Assembly: GCF_904063065.1 (NCBI RefSeq)
Contig: NZ_CAJFCL010000014.1
Coordinates: forward strand, 1-64,000
Direction: 5' to 3'
Length of the DNA stretch: 64,000 nucleotides
From: Pseudomonas paraversuta
Lineage (GTDB): Bacteria; Pseudomonadota; Gammaproteobacteria; Pseudomonadales; Pseudomonadaceae
The translations under genes were made by a program, and so were the position numbers. Positions 26,184 to 34,963 of the stretch are shown in pieces. The notes beneath the pieces are model-generated. The model was not told the DNA's origin, searched no databases, and saw nothing but the letters and a program-made list of their open reading frames with translations. Position 1 is the stretch's first letter. Each line of letters opens with the position of its first letter.

Positions 26184-27410
26184 ATGACCGTCTCACCTCT
26201 GTCCCAGGGCACCGACTACGAAACCCTGGCCAATCGCTTCCGCCCGCTGTTTCGGCAAATCGCCACCGGCAACGTCGTGCGTGAACAGGGCCGTGACCTG
26301 CCCCGTGAATCCATCCTGTTACTCAAGCAGGCCGGTTTTGGCGCGGTGCGGGTGCCGGTCGAACACGGCGGGGCCGGTGCTTCGGTGCCCCAGTTGTTTG
26401 AGCTGCTGATCGAGCTGGCCGAAGCTGACTCCAATATCCCTCAAGCACTGCGTGCCCACTTTGCATTTGTCGAAGATCGCCTCAATGCACCGCCAGGTCC
26501 GGCCCGGGATGCCTGGTTCGCACGTTTCGTGGCAGGCGAGCTGGTGGGTAATGGCTGGACCGAAGTGGGCTCGGTCAAGCTAGGCGAAGTCATCACCAAA
26601 GTCAGCCCGCAGGCAGCCGGCTTTGTGCTTAACGGCGCCAAGTACTACAGCACCGGCAGTATCTTCGCCGACTGGATTGATGTGTATGCCCGGCGCTCGG
26701 ACAACGGCGCTGATGTCATCGCGGTGGTAGATGCCCGCCACCCCGGCGTCACCCACAGCGACGACTGGGACGGTTTCGGCCAGCGCACCACCGGCAGCGG
26801 CACCTCGGTGTATGTGGACGTGCCGCTGCCTGCCGAGCACCTGATCCCCTTCGAAACCCGCTTCAAATACCAGACCGCCTTTTACCAGCTGGTACTCCTG
26901 GCCGTGCTCGCCGGCATCGGCCGTGCGATAGAACGCGATGTGACGCAAGAAATACGCGAGCGCAAACGGGTGTTCAGCCATGGCACTGCCGACACCACCC
27001 GCGGCGATGCGCAAATCCAGCAGGTTGTGGGACAGATATCCGCCCAGGTATACGCCGCCGAAGCCGCGACCCTGCGCTGCGCCGGGCCGCTGCAGCGGGC
27101 TTATGTCGCGCGGTTTGGCCACGATCAGGCACTCGAGCGCCAGGCCAATATCGACGCCGAGATTGAAACTGCAAAAGCCCAGGTGGTGGTCTCGGAGCTG
27201 ATTCTGCGAGCGGCCACTGACCTGTTCAACGCCCTGGGCGCTTCGGGTGTCAGCGTCAGCAAGTCACTGGACCGTCACTGGCGCAACGCCCGCACCGCGG
27301 CCTCGCACAACCCCTGGATTTACAAGGCGCGGATTGTCGGCGACTGGACAATCAACGGTACCGAGCCGCTGTATGTGTGGCAGATCGGTAATAGCCTGAA
27401 GGCAGGATAA
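26184..27410 (+). CDS. SfnB/DszC-like monooxygenase (acyl-CoA dehydrogenase fold)
   Basis: A 408-residue flavoprotein of the DszC/SfnB group. It has the helical start YETLANRFRPLFRQIATGNVVREQ, GAKYYSTGSIFADWIDVY in the beta domain, SDDWDGFGQRTTGSGTSVYVDV, and the C-terminal VSKSLDRHWRNARTAASHNP shared with MsuC at 19390. Members oxidise sulfides or sulfoxides with FMNH2. The start at 26184 follows CAGGAGTACTGCC; the longer reading from 26034 covers the promoter region. Divergent from the DszA-like gene, it makes a DszC/DszA-like pair. Confidence 0.8.
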   Translation: MTVSPLSQGTDYETLANRFRPLFRQIATGNVVREQGRDLPRESILLLKQAGFGAVRVPVEHGGAGASVPQLFELLIELAEADSNIPQALRAHFAFVEDRLNAPPGPARDAWFARFVAGELVGNGWTEVGSVKLGEVITKVSPQAAGFVLNGAKYYSTGSIFADWIDVYARRSDNGADVIAVVDARHPGVTHSDDWDGFGQRTTGSGTSVYVDVPLPAEHLIPFETRFKYQTAFYQLVLLAVLAGIGRAIERDVTQEIRERKRVFSHGTADTTRGDAQIQQVVGQISAQVYAAEAATLRCAGPLQRAYVARFGHDQALERQANIDAEIETAKAQVVVSELILRAATDLFNALGASGVSVSKSLDRHWRNARTAASHNPWIYKARIVGDWTINGTEPLYVWQIGNSLKAG

Positions 27411-27425
27411 GCCCCCTCCTCCGGA

Positions 27426-27451
27426 CTGCAGGAGCCAGCTCGCTCCTGCAG
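27426..27451. terminator. Hairpin after the SfnB/DszC-like gene (REP-like)
   Basis: CTGCAGGAGC (27426-27435) pairs with GCTCCTGCAG (27442-27451) around a 6-nt loop, 15 bp after the stop codon. It resembles a half REP and lacks a U-tract. Confidence 0.5.
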
Positions 27452-27683
27452 GGCTGTTCCTCAGTCTGCGCCAGGTTTCATCTCGTACCTTGTGTCCGGT
27501 GCCAACCAAGGCGCCATACCCCATAGGTGATCACGATCCTGTCCACTACCGCGCAGGGAAGCCTCTCGGCTGGCCGCGGCAGACATGTCAGCCGCTGCCC
27601 GTGAACCTCTGCTGGCGTTGTCCCGGGGCACTGAAAGCTGGCGTATGCTCACCCCACCTCAATTCATCACACAGGCTGACCCT

Positions 27684-28124
27684 ATGGGCTCGTCTTTCTT
27701 TTCATCCTGGACCTTCTGGGCATTGCTCTCGGCGGTGTTCGCCGCCATGACCGCCATTTTTGGAAAAATCGGCATCACCGGGATCAATTCCGACTTCGCC
27801 ACGTTTATCCGCACCATCGTGGTCCTGGTGAGCCTGGGCTTGATCGTCTATGCCACCGGCCAGTATCAGTCACTGGGCTCAATCTCGACCCGCAGCTATG
27901 TGTTTTTGGTGTTGTCCGGCCTGGCCACAGGCGCCTCCTGGCTTTGCTATTACCGCGCCCTGCAACTGGGCCAGGCGTCCCTGGTCGCGCCCGTGGACAA
28001 ACTCAGTGTGGTGATTGTGGCGGTACTGGGCATGACCCTGCTGGGCGAAAAGCTCGACCTGCGGCAATGGGCGGGTATCAGCCTGATCACCACCGGCGTG
28101 GTATTGCTGGCGTGGCGCCGGTAG
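27684..28124 (+). CDS. EamA-family membrane protein (single EamA domain)
   Basis: A 146-residue inner-membrane protein with five hydrophobic segments, equal to one EamA half-domain, so it probably works as a dimer. LSAVFAAMTAIFGKIGITGINSDF and SGLATGASWLCYYRALQLG are typical. The family exports small metabolites; the substrate is unknown. I choose the ATG at 27684 because the first hydrophobic segment follows directly; the ribosome-binding site is weak, and an upstream start at 27645 or 27585 is possible. Confidence 0.8.
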   Translation: MGSSFFSSWTFWALLSAVFAAMTAIFGKIGITGINSDFATFIRTIVVLVSLGLIVYATGQYQSLGSISTRSYVFLVLSGLATGASWLCYYRALQLGQASLVAPVDKLSVVIVAVLGMTLLGEKLDLRQWAGISLITTGVVLLAWRR

Positions 28125-28349
28125 CACCCCGAACCGGGCTTGACGGTCTAAACTGATACAAATTATGTAAGAGGCATCTGCGGAACTTGTAGTCCCTGGC
28201 CCAGACTGCGATAAGGTTCCGCGCAAATCAGGGCTTGCCCGGCATTCCTGCAGGATCGATCACTGCCTTTGGCGGCATCAGCAAGGTTTATGGCGCTCTA
28301 CGGTCAATCAACAGCAATCAGGAATCAACACTATGTACAGGGTTATCGC

Positions 28350-28889
28350 ATGAAGTGGCTCAAGAGCATCATTCTGGGCCTGGCCCTGCTCGCCGTGGGC
28401 GCAGTGGCGCTGGGACTGTTCTACTTTCTACCGCAACACGACGTGGTGATGGTCACCGGGGTTGAAGTCAAGCGGGTCGATCACAATGGCGTCATCAACG
28501 CTGAGAACCCGGCTGACGGTCCGACCCGGGATGTGTATTTCATCAATACCGAAAACCCTGATACCAAGAATGTCATGGTCTATCGCAACGAGGACACTGG
28601 CTGGTCGTTCCCCTGGTATTTCAAGTTCGACTCTGCGGACATCCAGGCCAAGGCCCAGGGTTACTCCCGTGATGCCGAGCAGCTGGCACTTATTCGCTAT
28701 TACGGATGGAGGATCAAGATCCTCTCGGTGTTCCCGAATATCACGGCCATTGAGTCCACCACCAGCCGCACTGAACCCTTCCCCTGGTTCAATACGATAT
28801 TTCTGGGCGGTTTGACCCTGGTGGTGATTTTTATCGCGGTCTCGCTACGACGTCGCTTCAAGCGCCGCAATCAGGTGCCGGCGCACTGA
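28350..28889 (+). CDS. DUF1523-family membrane protein
   Basis: A 179-residue protein with one N-terminal membrane anchor (about residues 5-27) and a second near the C-terminus (about 148-168) followed by the basic tail RRRFKRRN. The part between, with DVYFINTENPDTKNVMVYRNEDTGW and PWYFKFDSADIQAKAQ, is characteristic of DUF1523 and would be periplasmic. No function is known. The start at 28350 gives a clean signal anchor. Confidence 0.75.
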   Translation: MKWLKSIILGLALLAVGAVALGLFYFLPQHDVVMVTGVEVKRVDHNGVINAENPADGPTRDVYFINTENPDTKNVMVYRNEDTGWSFPWYFKFDSADIQAKAQGYSRDAEQLALIRYYGWRIKILSVFPNITAIESTTSRTEPFPWFNTIFLGGLTLVVIFIAVSLRRRFKRRNQVPAH

Positions 28890-28920
28890 TCCTGCCCGTT
28901 CGCCCGCTGCAACTGACAAG

Positions 28921-28951
28921 TTTCAGGCCCCCTGTGGCGGGGGGCCTGAAA
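28921..28951 (+). terminator. Rho-independent terminator after the DUF1523 gene
   Basis: TTTCAGGCCCC (28921-28931) pairs perfectly with GGGGCCTGAAA (28941-28951), giving a strong GC stem; it can work in both directions. The rest of the gap to gltS (to 29246) holds no gene that I can support. Confidence 0.8.
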
Positions 28952-29246
28952 ACAGCCAACGGGCCAGCTGATAACAGGCCGTAAACCAACGCCATAGTTA
29001 GTTCGGTAACAGCCGCAGGATTATTGATCCGGCATAGCGATCCGCGACTCGCAACATAGAAACATTTTGTTTGACTTAAGTTGCCTCAGAACTACGCTGA
29101 CTCCTCTACTATCCCGCGCTTCAATTTAACTGGCAGGCCAGTGACGGCTGCCGGTACTTCGAATCAATCAGGGCTGAGGCCACTCAGTCCGCTCTGCAAG
29201 CTGGCAAGGGACAGTCTGCTTCTGAACTAATAATAGGAATGCCTCG

Positions 29247-30455
29247 ATGTTTCAGCTTGATTTTTATGGAACGCTGGTGGCTGCCTCTTTGGTGCTGTTG
29301 CTGGGACGCGGGCTTGTTTCCCGCGTCGGATTTTTGCGTACCTACAATATTCCTGAACCCGTTGCCGGGGGCCTGGTCGTTGCCTTGCTGCTCCTGACTT
29401 TGCGCCTGTTCGACGTTGAAGTGCGGTTTGATACTTCACTGCAGATGCCTTTGATGTTGGCGTTCTTCGCCACGATCGGCCTGAATGCGGACTTCGCCAG
29501 TCTTAAAAAAGGCGGACGCGTGGTAAGCGTGTTCCTGCTGGTGGTGACCGGACTTTTAGTGGTCCAGAACGCCATGGGCATCGGTCTGGCCACGGCTTTG
29601 GGGCTCGACCCCCTGATGGGCCTGCTGACCGGCTCCGTAACCTTGTCCGGCGGCCACGGTACAGGGGCGGCATGGGGCGCGACATTCACCGAGCAATACG
29701 GCCTGGCCTCCGCTTCGGAACTGGCAATGGCCTCTGCAACCTTTGGCCTGGTGCTGGGTGGCCTGATCGGCGGACCCGTCGCCCGTCTGCTGATCAAACG
29801 GGTCAAGACCCCCGGCCTTACCCACGAAGAAGTGCAACTGCCAAAAGGCTTCGAGCAACCCAACGAAGAGCGTTCGATCACGCCGTTTTCCTTTATCGAA
29901 ACCCTGGCGCTGATCTCCGTCAGCCTGCTGGGCGGCAACCTCCTCAACGGCCTGCTGCAGGGCACGGCTTTCGAGCTGCCGACCTTCGTCTGCGTCCTGT
30001 TCGTGGGCGTGATCTTGCGCAACGGCCTTTCTGCACTGGGCCTGTATCAAGTGTTCGAGCGTGAAGTCTCGGTCCTGGGCAACGTCAGCCTGTCGCTGTT
30101 CCTGGCCATCGCCTTGATGTCGCTCAAACTTTGGGATCTGGCAGCCCTGGCATTGCCTATTTTCATCCTGCTGGTGGCACAGACCCTGGTCATGGCCCTG
30201 TACGCCATTTTCGTGACCTTCAGGGTCATGGGCAGTAACTACGATGCTGCAGTTCTGGCGGCAGGCCACTGTGGCTTCGGCCTGGGTGCCACACCGACGG
30301 CCATCGCCAACATGCAGGCGGTGACACAGCGCTACGGTCCTTCGCAGATAGCCTTTCTGGTGGTGCCAATGGTGGGGGCGTTCTTCATCGACATCATTAA
30401 CGTCATCGTGATCAAGCTGTACCTGTTGCTGCCGTTCCTCGGCGCCGGCTCCTGA
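29247..30455 (+). CDS. gltS: Sodium/glutamate symporter GltS
   Basis: A 402-residue polytopic inner-membrane carrier with 10 or more hydrophobic segments. GltS hallmarks are YNIPEPVAGGLVVALL, FFATIGLNADFASLKKGG, TGSVTLSGGHGTGAAWG (the first re-entrant loop) and AAVLAAGHCGFGLGATPTAIANM (the second, inverted copy). It imports glutamate with sodium. Preceded by AGGAATGCCTCG and standing alone between a terminator and a long gap. Confidence 0.94.
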   Translation: MFQLDFYGTLVAASLVLLLGRGLVSRVGFLRTYNIPEPVAGGLVVALLLLTLRLFDVEVRFDTSLQMPLMLAFFATIGLNADFASLKKGGRVVSVFLLVVTGLLVVQNAMGIGLATALGLDPLMGLLTGSVTLSGGHGTGAAWGATFTEQYGLASASELAMASATFGLVLGGLIGGPVARLLIKRVKTPGLTHEEVQLPKGFEQPNEERSITPFSFIETLALISVSLLGGNLLNGLLQGTAFELPTFVCVLFVGVILRNGLSALGLYQVFEREVSVLGNVSLSLFLAIALMSLKLWDLAALALPIFILLVAQTLVMALYAIFVTFRVMGSNYDAAVLAAGHCGFGLGATPTAIANMQAVTQRYGPSQIAFLVVPMVGAFFIDIINVIVIKLYLLLPFLGAGS

Positions 30456-31161
30456 TCCACCGCTACCGGGCCTGCTCTGTCAGTGCCCGGACTGCCCGGC
30501 CATAAAGGCACCCGGGGCAGCGCAACAACAAATAAACCTTTTTGCGATCGACAGTTGTTGCGGTCGATCGCAACTTGCAGTCTTCAATACCCTGCCCTTT
30601 ACATCAACTTGTCGCCCTGACTGAAAGTTGCGCAGGGGTTTTATTAAATACAATAATCCTTCGACAAAACCATCCCCATAAACAGGTGAAACTCTCAACT
30701 TCGAGAGATTGCACCGCCCTTTATAATTAATATCCCGCCGCCTTATATAAGCATCACACTTTAGATTGTTCCCGTTTCATCCCCTGCTACAGGGCAATTC
30801 TGTAACGCGGGTGTTTTCTTGCAGGTCATACCCTGACATCAGCCCATTCGAAACCGAGCGCGGACTGAGTGCCTGTAACAGTGCAGCGATCATTGGCGGG
30901 CGTCGCGTGACCGGCAGGACCTCGCGGTCATGGCGGCGAGCCGTCCAGATCCGCCACCGCCCCCTTGCTGAGCGCGTTCCTTGAGACCTGCGGGCGACAT
31001 CAGCAACCGACTGAATAATATGAGTATTAAATTGGAATTTTAAAAAAACGCTGCATCCGACGCGCAACACATGGACAGCAGGCCACCTGGAGCCAATGAT
31101 GCAGGCAACTGTTCCCGTGAACAGGCCTCCAATAAAAACAACCAGGGGACCTTGATCGCCG
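30456..31161. other. 706-bp intergenic region between gltS and glcD, no gene seen
   Basis: No open frame here has a ribosome-binding site or familiar protein character. The middle part (about 30630-30770) is AT-rich compared with its surroundings. It contains the 11-bp inverted repeat described at 30542-30573. It probably carries the glc promoter region; no glcC regulator gene is present beside glcD. Confidence 0.6.
30542..30573. promoter_or_regulatory. Perfect 11-bp inverted repeat
   Basis: TTGCGATCGAC (30542-30552) and GTCGATCGCAA (30563-30573) are exact complements around a 10-nt loop, 87 bp after gltS. There is no U-tract, so it looks more like a protein-binding site or mRNA 3' stabiliser than a terminator. 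Confidence 0.6.
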
Positions 31162-32661
31162 ATGAATATTCTCTACGACGAACGCGTTGACGGTTATCTG
31201 CCCGCCGTCGATAAAGATTCGCTGCTACAGGCTCTGCAGCAACGCTTGCCCGATCTGGATCTCCTGCACCAGGAAGAAGATCTCAAGCCCTACGAGTGCG
31301 ACGGTCTGTCGGCCTACCGCACCACGCCGATGCTGGTGGCACTGCCGCGTACCGTTGAGCAGGTACAGGGCCTGCTCGAACTCTGCCATCAGCGCCGGGT
31401 GCCGGTGGTCGCACGGGGCGCCGGTACCGGGCTTTCCGGTGGTGCATTACCGCTGGAAAAAGGCGTGTTGCTGGTGATGGCGCGCTTCAACCGCATTCTG
31501 CACATTGATCCCGCCGCCCGCAGTGCCCGGGTTCAGCCCGGGGTGCGCAACCTGGCAATCTCCCAGGCGGCCGCCGCTACAGGTTTGTATTACGCGCCGG
31601 ACCCGTCTTCCCAGATCGCCTGTTCCATCGGCGGCAACGTGGCCGAAAACGCCGGTGGCGTGCATTGCCTGAAGTACGGACTGACCGTACACAACCTGCT
31701 CAGGGTCGAGATTCTCACCGTCGAAGGGGAACACCTGAGCCTGGGTTCTGACGCCCTCGACGCCCCCGGTTTCGACTTGCTGGCGCTATTCACCGGCTCC
31801 GAAGGCATGCTCGGGATCATCACTGAGGTCACGGTCAAACTGCTGCCCAGGCCGCAAGTTGCCAAGGTACTGCTGGCAGCTTTCGACTGCGTGGAAAAAG
31901 CCGGGCTTGCAGTGGCCCGGATCATTGCCGAGGGCATCATTCCCGCGGGCCTGGAGATGATGGACAACCTGGCGATCCGGGCCGCTGAAGATTTCATTCA
32001 TGCCGGGTATCCGGTAGACGCCCAGGCCATTCTGCTGTGCGAGCTGGACGGCGTCGAAGCCGATGTACATGACGATTGCGAGCGGGTGCGCAGGGTTCTG
32101 CTACTGGCCGGTGCCACCGAGGTGCGTCTGGCCCGCGACGAAGCCGAGCGGGTGCGCTTCTGGGCCGGACGCAAAAATGCGTTTCCGGCAGTGGGCCGGT
32201 TATCCCCGGACTACTACTGCATGGACGGCACCATTCCCCGCCGCGCACTGCCCGCCGTGCTCAAGGAGATCGCCACCCTGGCCGGGGAGTACGGGCTGCG
32301 GGTCGCCAACGTGTTTCACGCCGGCGACGGCAATATGCACCCGCTGATCCTGTTCGATGCCAATCAGCCCGGCGAGCTGGACCGGGCCGAGGCCCTGGGG
32401 GGCAAAATCCTTGAACTGTGCGTCAAGGTCGGCGGCAGCATCACCGGCGAGCACGGGGTCGGCCGTGAAAAAATCAATCAGATGTGTGCCCAGTTCAACA
32501 GCGATGAGCTAACCCTGTTCCACGGGGTCAAGGCCGCATTCGACCCGCGGGGCCTGCTCAATCCCGGAAAAAATATCCCGACCCTGCAGCGCTGCGCCGA
32601 GTTCGGGGCCATGCATGTGCACATGGGCCAGTTGCCCTTCCCTGAACTGGAGCGTTTTTGA
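31162..32661 (+). CDS. glcD: Glycolate oxidase subunit GlcD (FAD subunit)
   Basis: A 499-residue FAD-linked oxidase. The FAD-binding domain shows VVARGAGTGLSGGALPLEKG and SIGGNVAENAGGVHCLKYG; the substrate domain carries NVFHAGDGNMHPLI and GEHGVGREKINQM. It oxidises glycolate to glyoxylate in the membrane-associated GlcDEF complex. glcE starts inside its stop codon (TGATG), so the subunits are coupled in translation. Confidence 0.95.
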   Translation: MNILYDERVDGYLPAVDKDSLLQALQQRLPDLDLLHQEEDLKPYECDGLSAYRTTPMLVALPRTVEQVQGLLELCHQRRVPVVARGAGTGLSGGALPLEKGVLLVMARFNRILHIDPAARSARVQPGVRNLAISQAAAATGLYYAPDPSSQIACSIGGNVAENAGGVHCLKYGLTVHNLLRVEILTVEGEHLSLGSDALDAPGFDLLALFTGSEGMLGIITEVTVKLLPRPQVAKVLLAAFDCVEKAGLAVARIIAEGIIPAGLEMMDNLAIRAAEDFIHAGYPVDAQAILLCELDGVEADVHDDCERVRRVLLLAGATEVRLARDEAERVRFWAGRKNAFPAVGRLSPDYYCMDGTIPRRALPAVLKEIATLAGEYGLRVANVFHAGDGNMHPLILFDANQPGELDRAEALGGKILELCVKVGGSITGEHGVGREKINQMCAQFNSDELTLFHGVKAAFDPRGLLNPGKNIPTLQRCAEFGAMHVHMGQLPFPELERF

Positions 32662-33725
32662 TGGATGCCGAACACAGTGTCGATGACAGCCAGGCGTTGC
32701 TGGAGCAGGTCAACCGGGCGCTGGCCAATGCCACGCCATTGCTGATCCAGGGCTCCAACAGCAAGGCGTTTCTCGGGCGTGCGGTGGCCGGTGAAGTCCT
32801 CGATACCCGCAGCCATCGCGGCATTGTCAGTTACGACCCCACCGAGCTGGTGATCACCGTCCGCGCCGGCACCCCTCTGGCTGAGTTGTCCGCAACCCTG
32901 GCCGCAGCCGGGCAGATGCTGCCCTGTGAACCGCCGTCCTTCGGTCCGGGAGCCACAGTCGGGGGCATGGTCGCTACCGGCCTGTCTGGCCCGCGCCGGC
33001 CCTGGTCCGGCTCGGTGCGTGACTTCGTCCTCGGCACCCGGGTGATCACCGGTCTGGGCAAACACCTGCGCTTCGGCGGCGAGGTGATGAAGAACGTTGC
33101 CGGTTACGATCTGTCGCGCTTGCTGACGGGCAGTTACGGCTGCCTTGGGCTGATCACCGAAGTGTCGTTGAAAGTGCTGCCAAAACCCCGACACTGCTTC
33201 AGTGTTTCGCTGGAGATGGATCGCGCCCGGGCACTGGAAAATCTTGCCCGATGGGGCCAGCAGCCCCTGCCTGTCAGCGCCGCCTGCCATGACGGGCAGC
33301 GCCTGCACCTGCGTCTGGAAGGTGGCGAAGGATCGGTGGCGGCTGCCCATGAACGCCTCGGCGGCGAAGCGCTGGACCCCGGTTTCTGGAACGACCTGAA
33401 TGAACAGCAGTTGGCCTTTTTCGACGTTGGCCCGCCGCTGTGGCGCTTGTCAGTGCCCAACAACAGCGGCGCCCTTGATTTGCCCGGCGCACAACTGGTC
33501 GATTGGGCCGGCGCCCAGCTGTGGCTGAAGTCCGACGCCGATGCCGGGGTCATTCGCGCTATTGCCCAAAAGGCCGGCGGCCATGCCACCTGTTACAGCC
33601 ACGGTCTGATCGACAGCCCCTTTCAACCATTGCCCGCCGCGTTGCTGCGCTATCACCGCCAGCTCAAGGCGCAACTGGACCCGCAAGGGGTCTTCAACCC
33701 GGGCCGAATGTACGCGGAGTTTTGA
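32661..33725 (+). CDS. glcE: Glycolate oxidase subunit GlcE (FAD-binding)
   Basis: A 354-residue second FAD-binding subunit, shorter than GlcD. It shows LIQGSNSKAFLG, YDPTELVITVRAGTPLAEL and FGPGATVGGMVATGLSGPRRP, the last being diagnostic for GlcE. The ATG at 32661 overlaps the glcD stop; glcF follows after 3 bp. Confidence 0.94.
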   Translation: MDAEHSVDDSQALLEQVNRALANATPLLIQGSNSKAFLGRAVAGEVLDTRSHRGIVSYDPTELVITVRAGTPLAELSATLAAAGQMLPCEPPSFGPGATVGGMVATGLSGPRRPWSGSVRDFVLGTRVITGLGKHLRFGGEVMKNVAGYDLSRLLTGSYGCLGLITEVSLKVLPKPRHCFSVSLEMDRARALENLARWGQQPLPVSAACHDGQRLHLRLEGGEGSVAAAHERLGGEALDPGFWNDLNEQQLAFFDVGPPLWRLSVPNNSGALDLPGAQLVDWAGAQLWLKSDADAGVIRAIAQKAGGHATCYSHGLIDSPFQPLPAALLRYHRQLKAQLDPQGVFNPGRMYAEF

Positions 33726-33728
33726 ACC

Positions 33729-34946
33729 ATGCAGACCCTCCTCAGCGAGCAGGCCGCACTGCTGCCACGGGCAGCAGAGGCCGAAAGCATTCTGCGCAGC
33801 TGCGTGCATTGCGGCTTCTGCAACGCCACCTGCCCCACCTATCAATTGCTCGGTGATGAGCTGGATGGCCCGCGCGGGCGCATCTACCTGATCAAACAAG
33901 TGCTGGAAGGCCATGCGCCCACGGCCAGGACCCAGCTGCACCTGGATCGCTGTCTGTCGTGCCGCAACTGCGAAACCACCTGCCCGTCCGGAGTGGATTA
34001 CCACAACCTGCTGGATATCGGCCGCGCGGTGGTCGACGCGGCCGTACCGCGCCCCCTGGGCCAGCGTCTGCTGCGCAAAAGTCTGCTGGGAATGGTGCCA
34101 AACCCCGGGCTGTTCAAAGCGGTGATCAATACCGGCGAAGTCTTTCGGGCCCTGTTACCCGAGGTGCTCCAGGCCAAGCTGCCGCGCAGCGTGCGCCCGG
34201 CCGGGTTGCGCCCCGCGACCCGGCACCGGCGTCAGGTGCTGATGCTCGAAGGCTGCGTGCAGCCGAGCCTGGCCCCCAATACCAATGCCGCTGCGGCCCG
34301 GGTACTGGACCGCCTGCACATCAGCGTTACGCCGATCAGCCAGGCCGGATGCTGCGGTGCCGTGGACTATCACTTGAATGCTCAAGAGGCGGGACTCAAT
34401 CGTGCCCGACGCAATATCGACGCCTGGTGGCCGGGTATCGAAAACGGTGCCGAAGCCATAGTCCAGACGGCCAGCGGCTGCGGCGCCTTCATCAAGGATT
34501 ACGGGCATTTGCTGCGCCACGATCCGGCCTATGCCGCCAGGGCCGCACAGGTCAGCGCCCTGGCCAGGGATCTGGTGGAGGTGCTGCGTGACGAGCCCCT
34601 GGAGCAACTCGGGGTCAAGGCTACAACCTCCATCGCCGTCCATTGCCCCTGCACCTTGCAGCACGGACAAAAACTCGGCGGCGCGGTCGAACAGCTACTG
34701 ACCGGCCTGGGTTTCAACCTTACGCCGGTCCCGGACAGCCATATGTGTTGCGGCTCGGCGGGTACCTATTCGCTGACCCAGCCCGAACTGTCGCGCCAGC
34801 TGCGTGACAACCGGCTCAACGCCCTGGAGAGCGGCCAGCCGCAGCTCATCGTCAGCGCCAACATCGGCTGCCAGAGCCACCTCGACGGCGCCGGGCGCAC
34901 CCCTGTCCGGCACTGGATCGAACTGCTGGATGACACCCCGGGTTGA
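33729..34946 (+). CDS. glcF: Glycolate oxidase iron-sulfur subunit GlcF
   Basis: A 405-residue protein with two N-terminal 4Fe-4S clusters (CVHCGFCNATCPTY near residue 25 and CLSCRNCETTCPSG near 77). Two C-terminal CCG-type motifs follow (QAGCCGAVDYHL and HMCCGSAGTYSL). It passes electrons from the GlcDE flavins to the quinone pool. It ends 17 bp from the convergent benR; no glcG follows. Confidence 0.95.
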   Translation: MQTLLSEQAALLPRAAEAESILRSCVHCGFCNATCPTYQLLGDELDGPRGRIYLIKQVLEGHAPTARTQLHLDRCLSCRNCETTCPSGVDYHNLLDIGRAVVDAAVPRPLGQRLLRKSLLGMVPNPGLFKAVINTGEVFRALLPEVLQAKLPRSVRPAGLRPATRHRRQVLMLEGCVQPSLAPNTNAAAARVLDRLHISVTPISQAGCCGAVDYHLNAQEAGLNRARRNIDAWWPGIENGAEAIVQTASGCGAFIKDYGHLLRHDPAYAARAAQVSALARDLVEVLRDEPLEQLGVKATTSIAVHCPCTLQHGQKLGGAVEQLLTGLGFNLTPVPDSHMCCGSAGTYSLTQPELSRQLRDNRLNALESGQPQLIVSANIGCQSHLDGAGRTPVRHWIELLDDTPG

Positions 34947-34963
34947 GCCGCTCGGGCCCGCCA

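Noticed and set aside
30777..31070. Minus-strand 97-residue ORF in the gltS-glcD gap
   Set aside because: No ribosome-binding site, no familiar protein features and many Arg/Ser residues typical of a chance frame.
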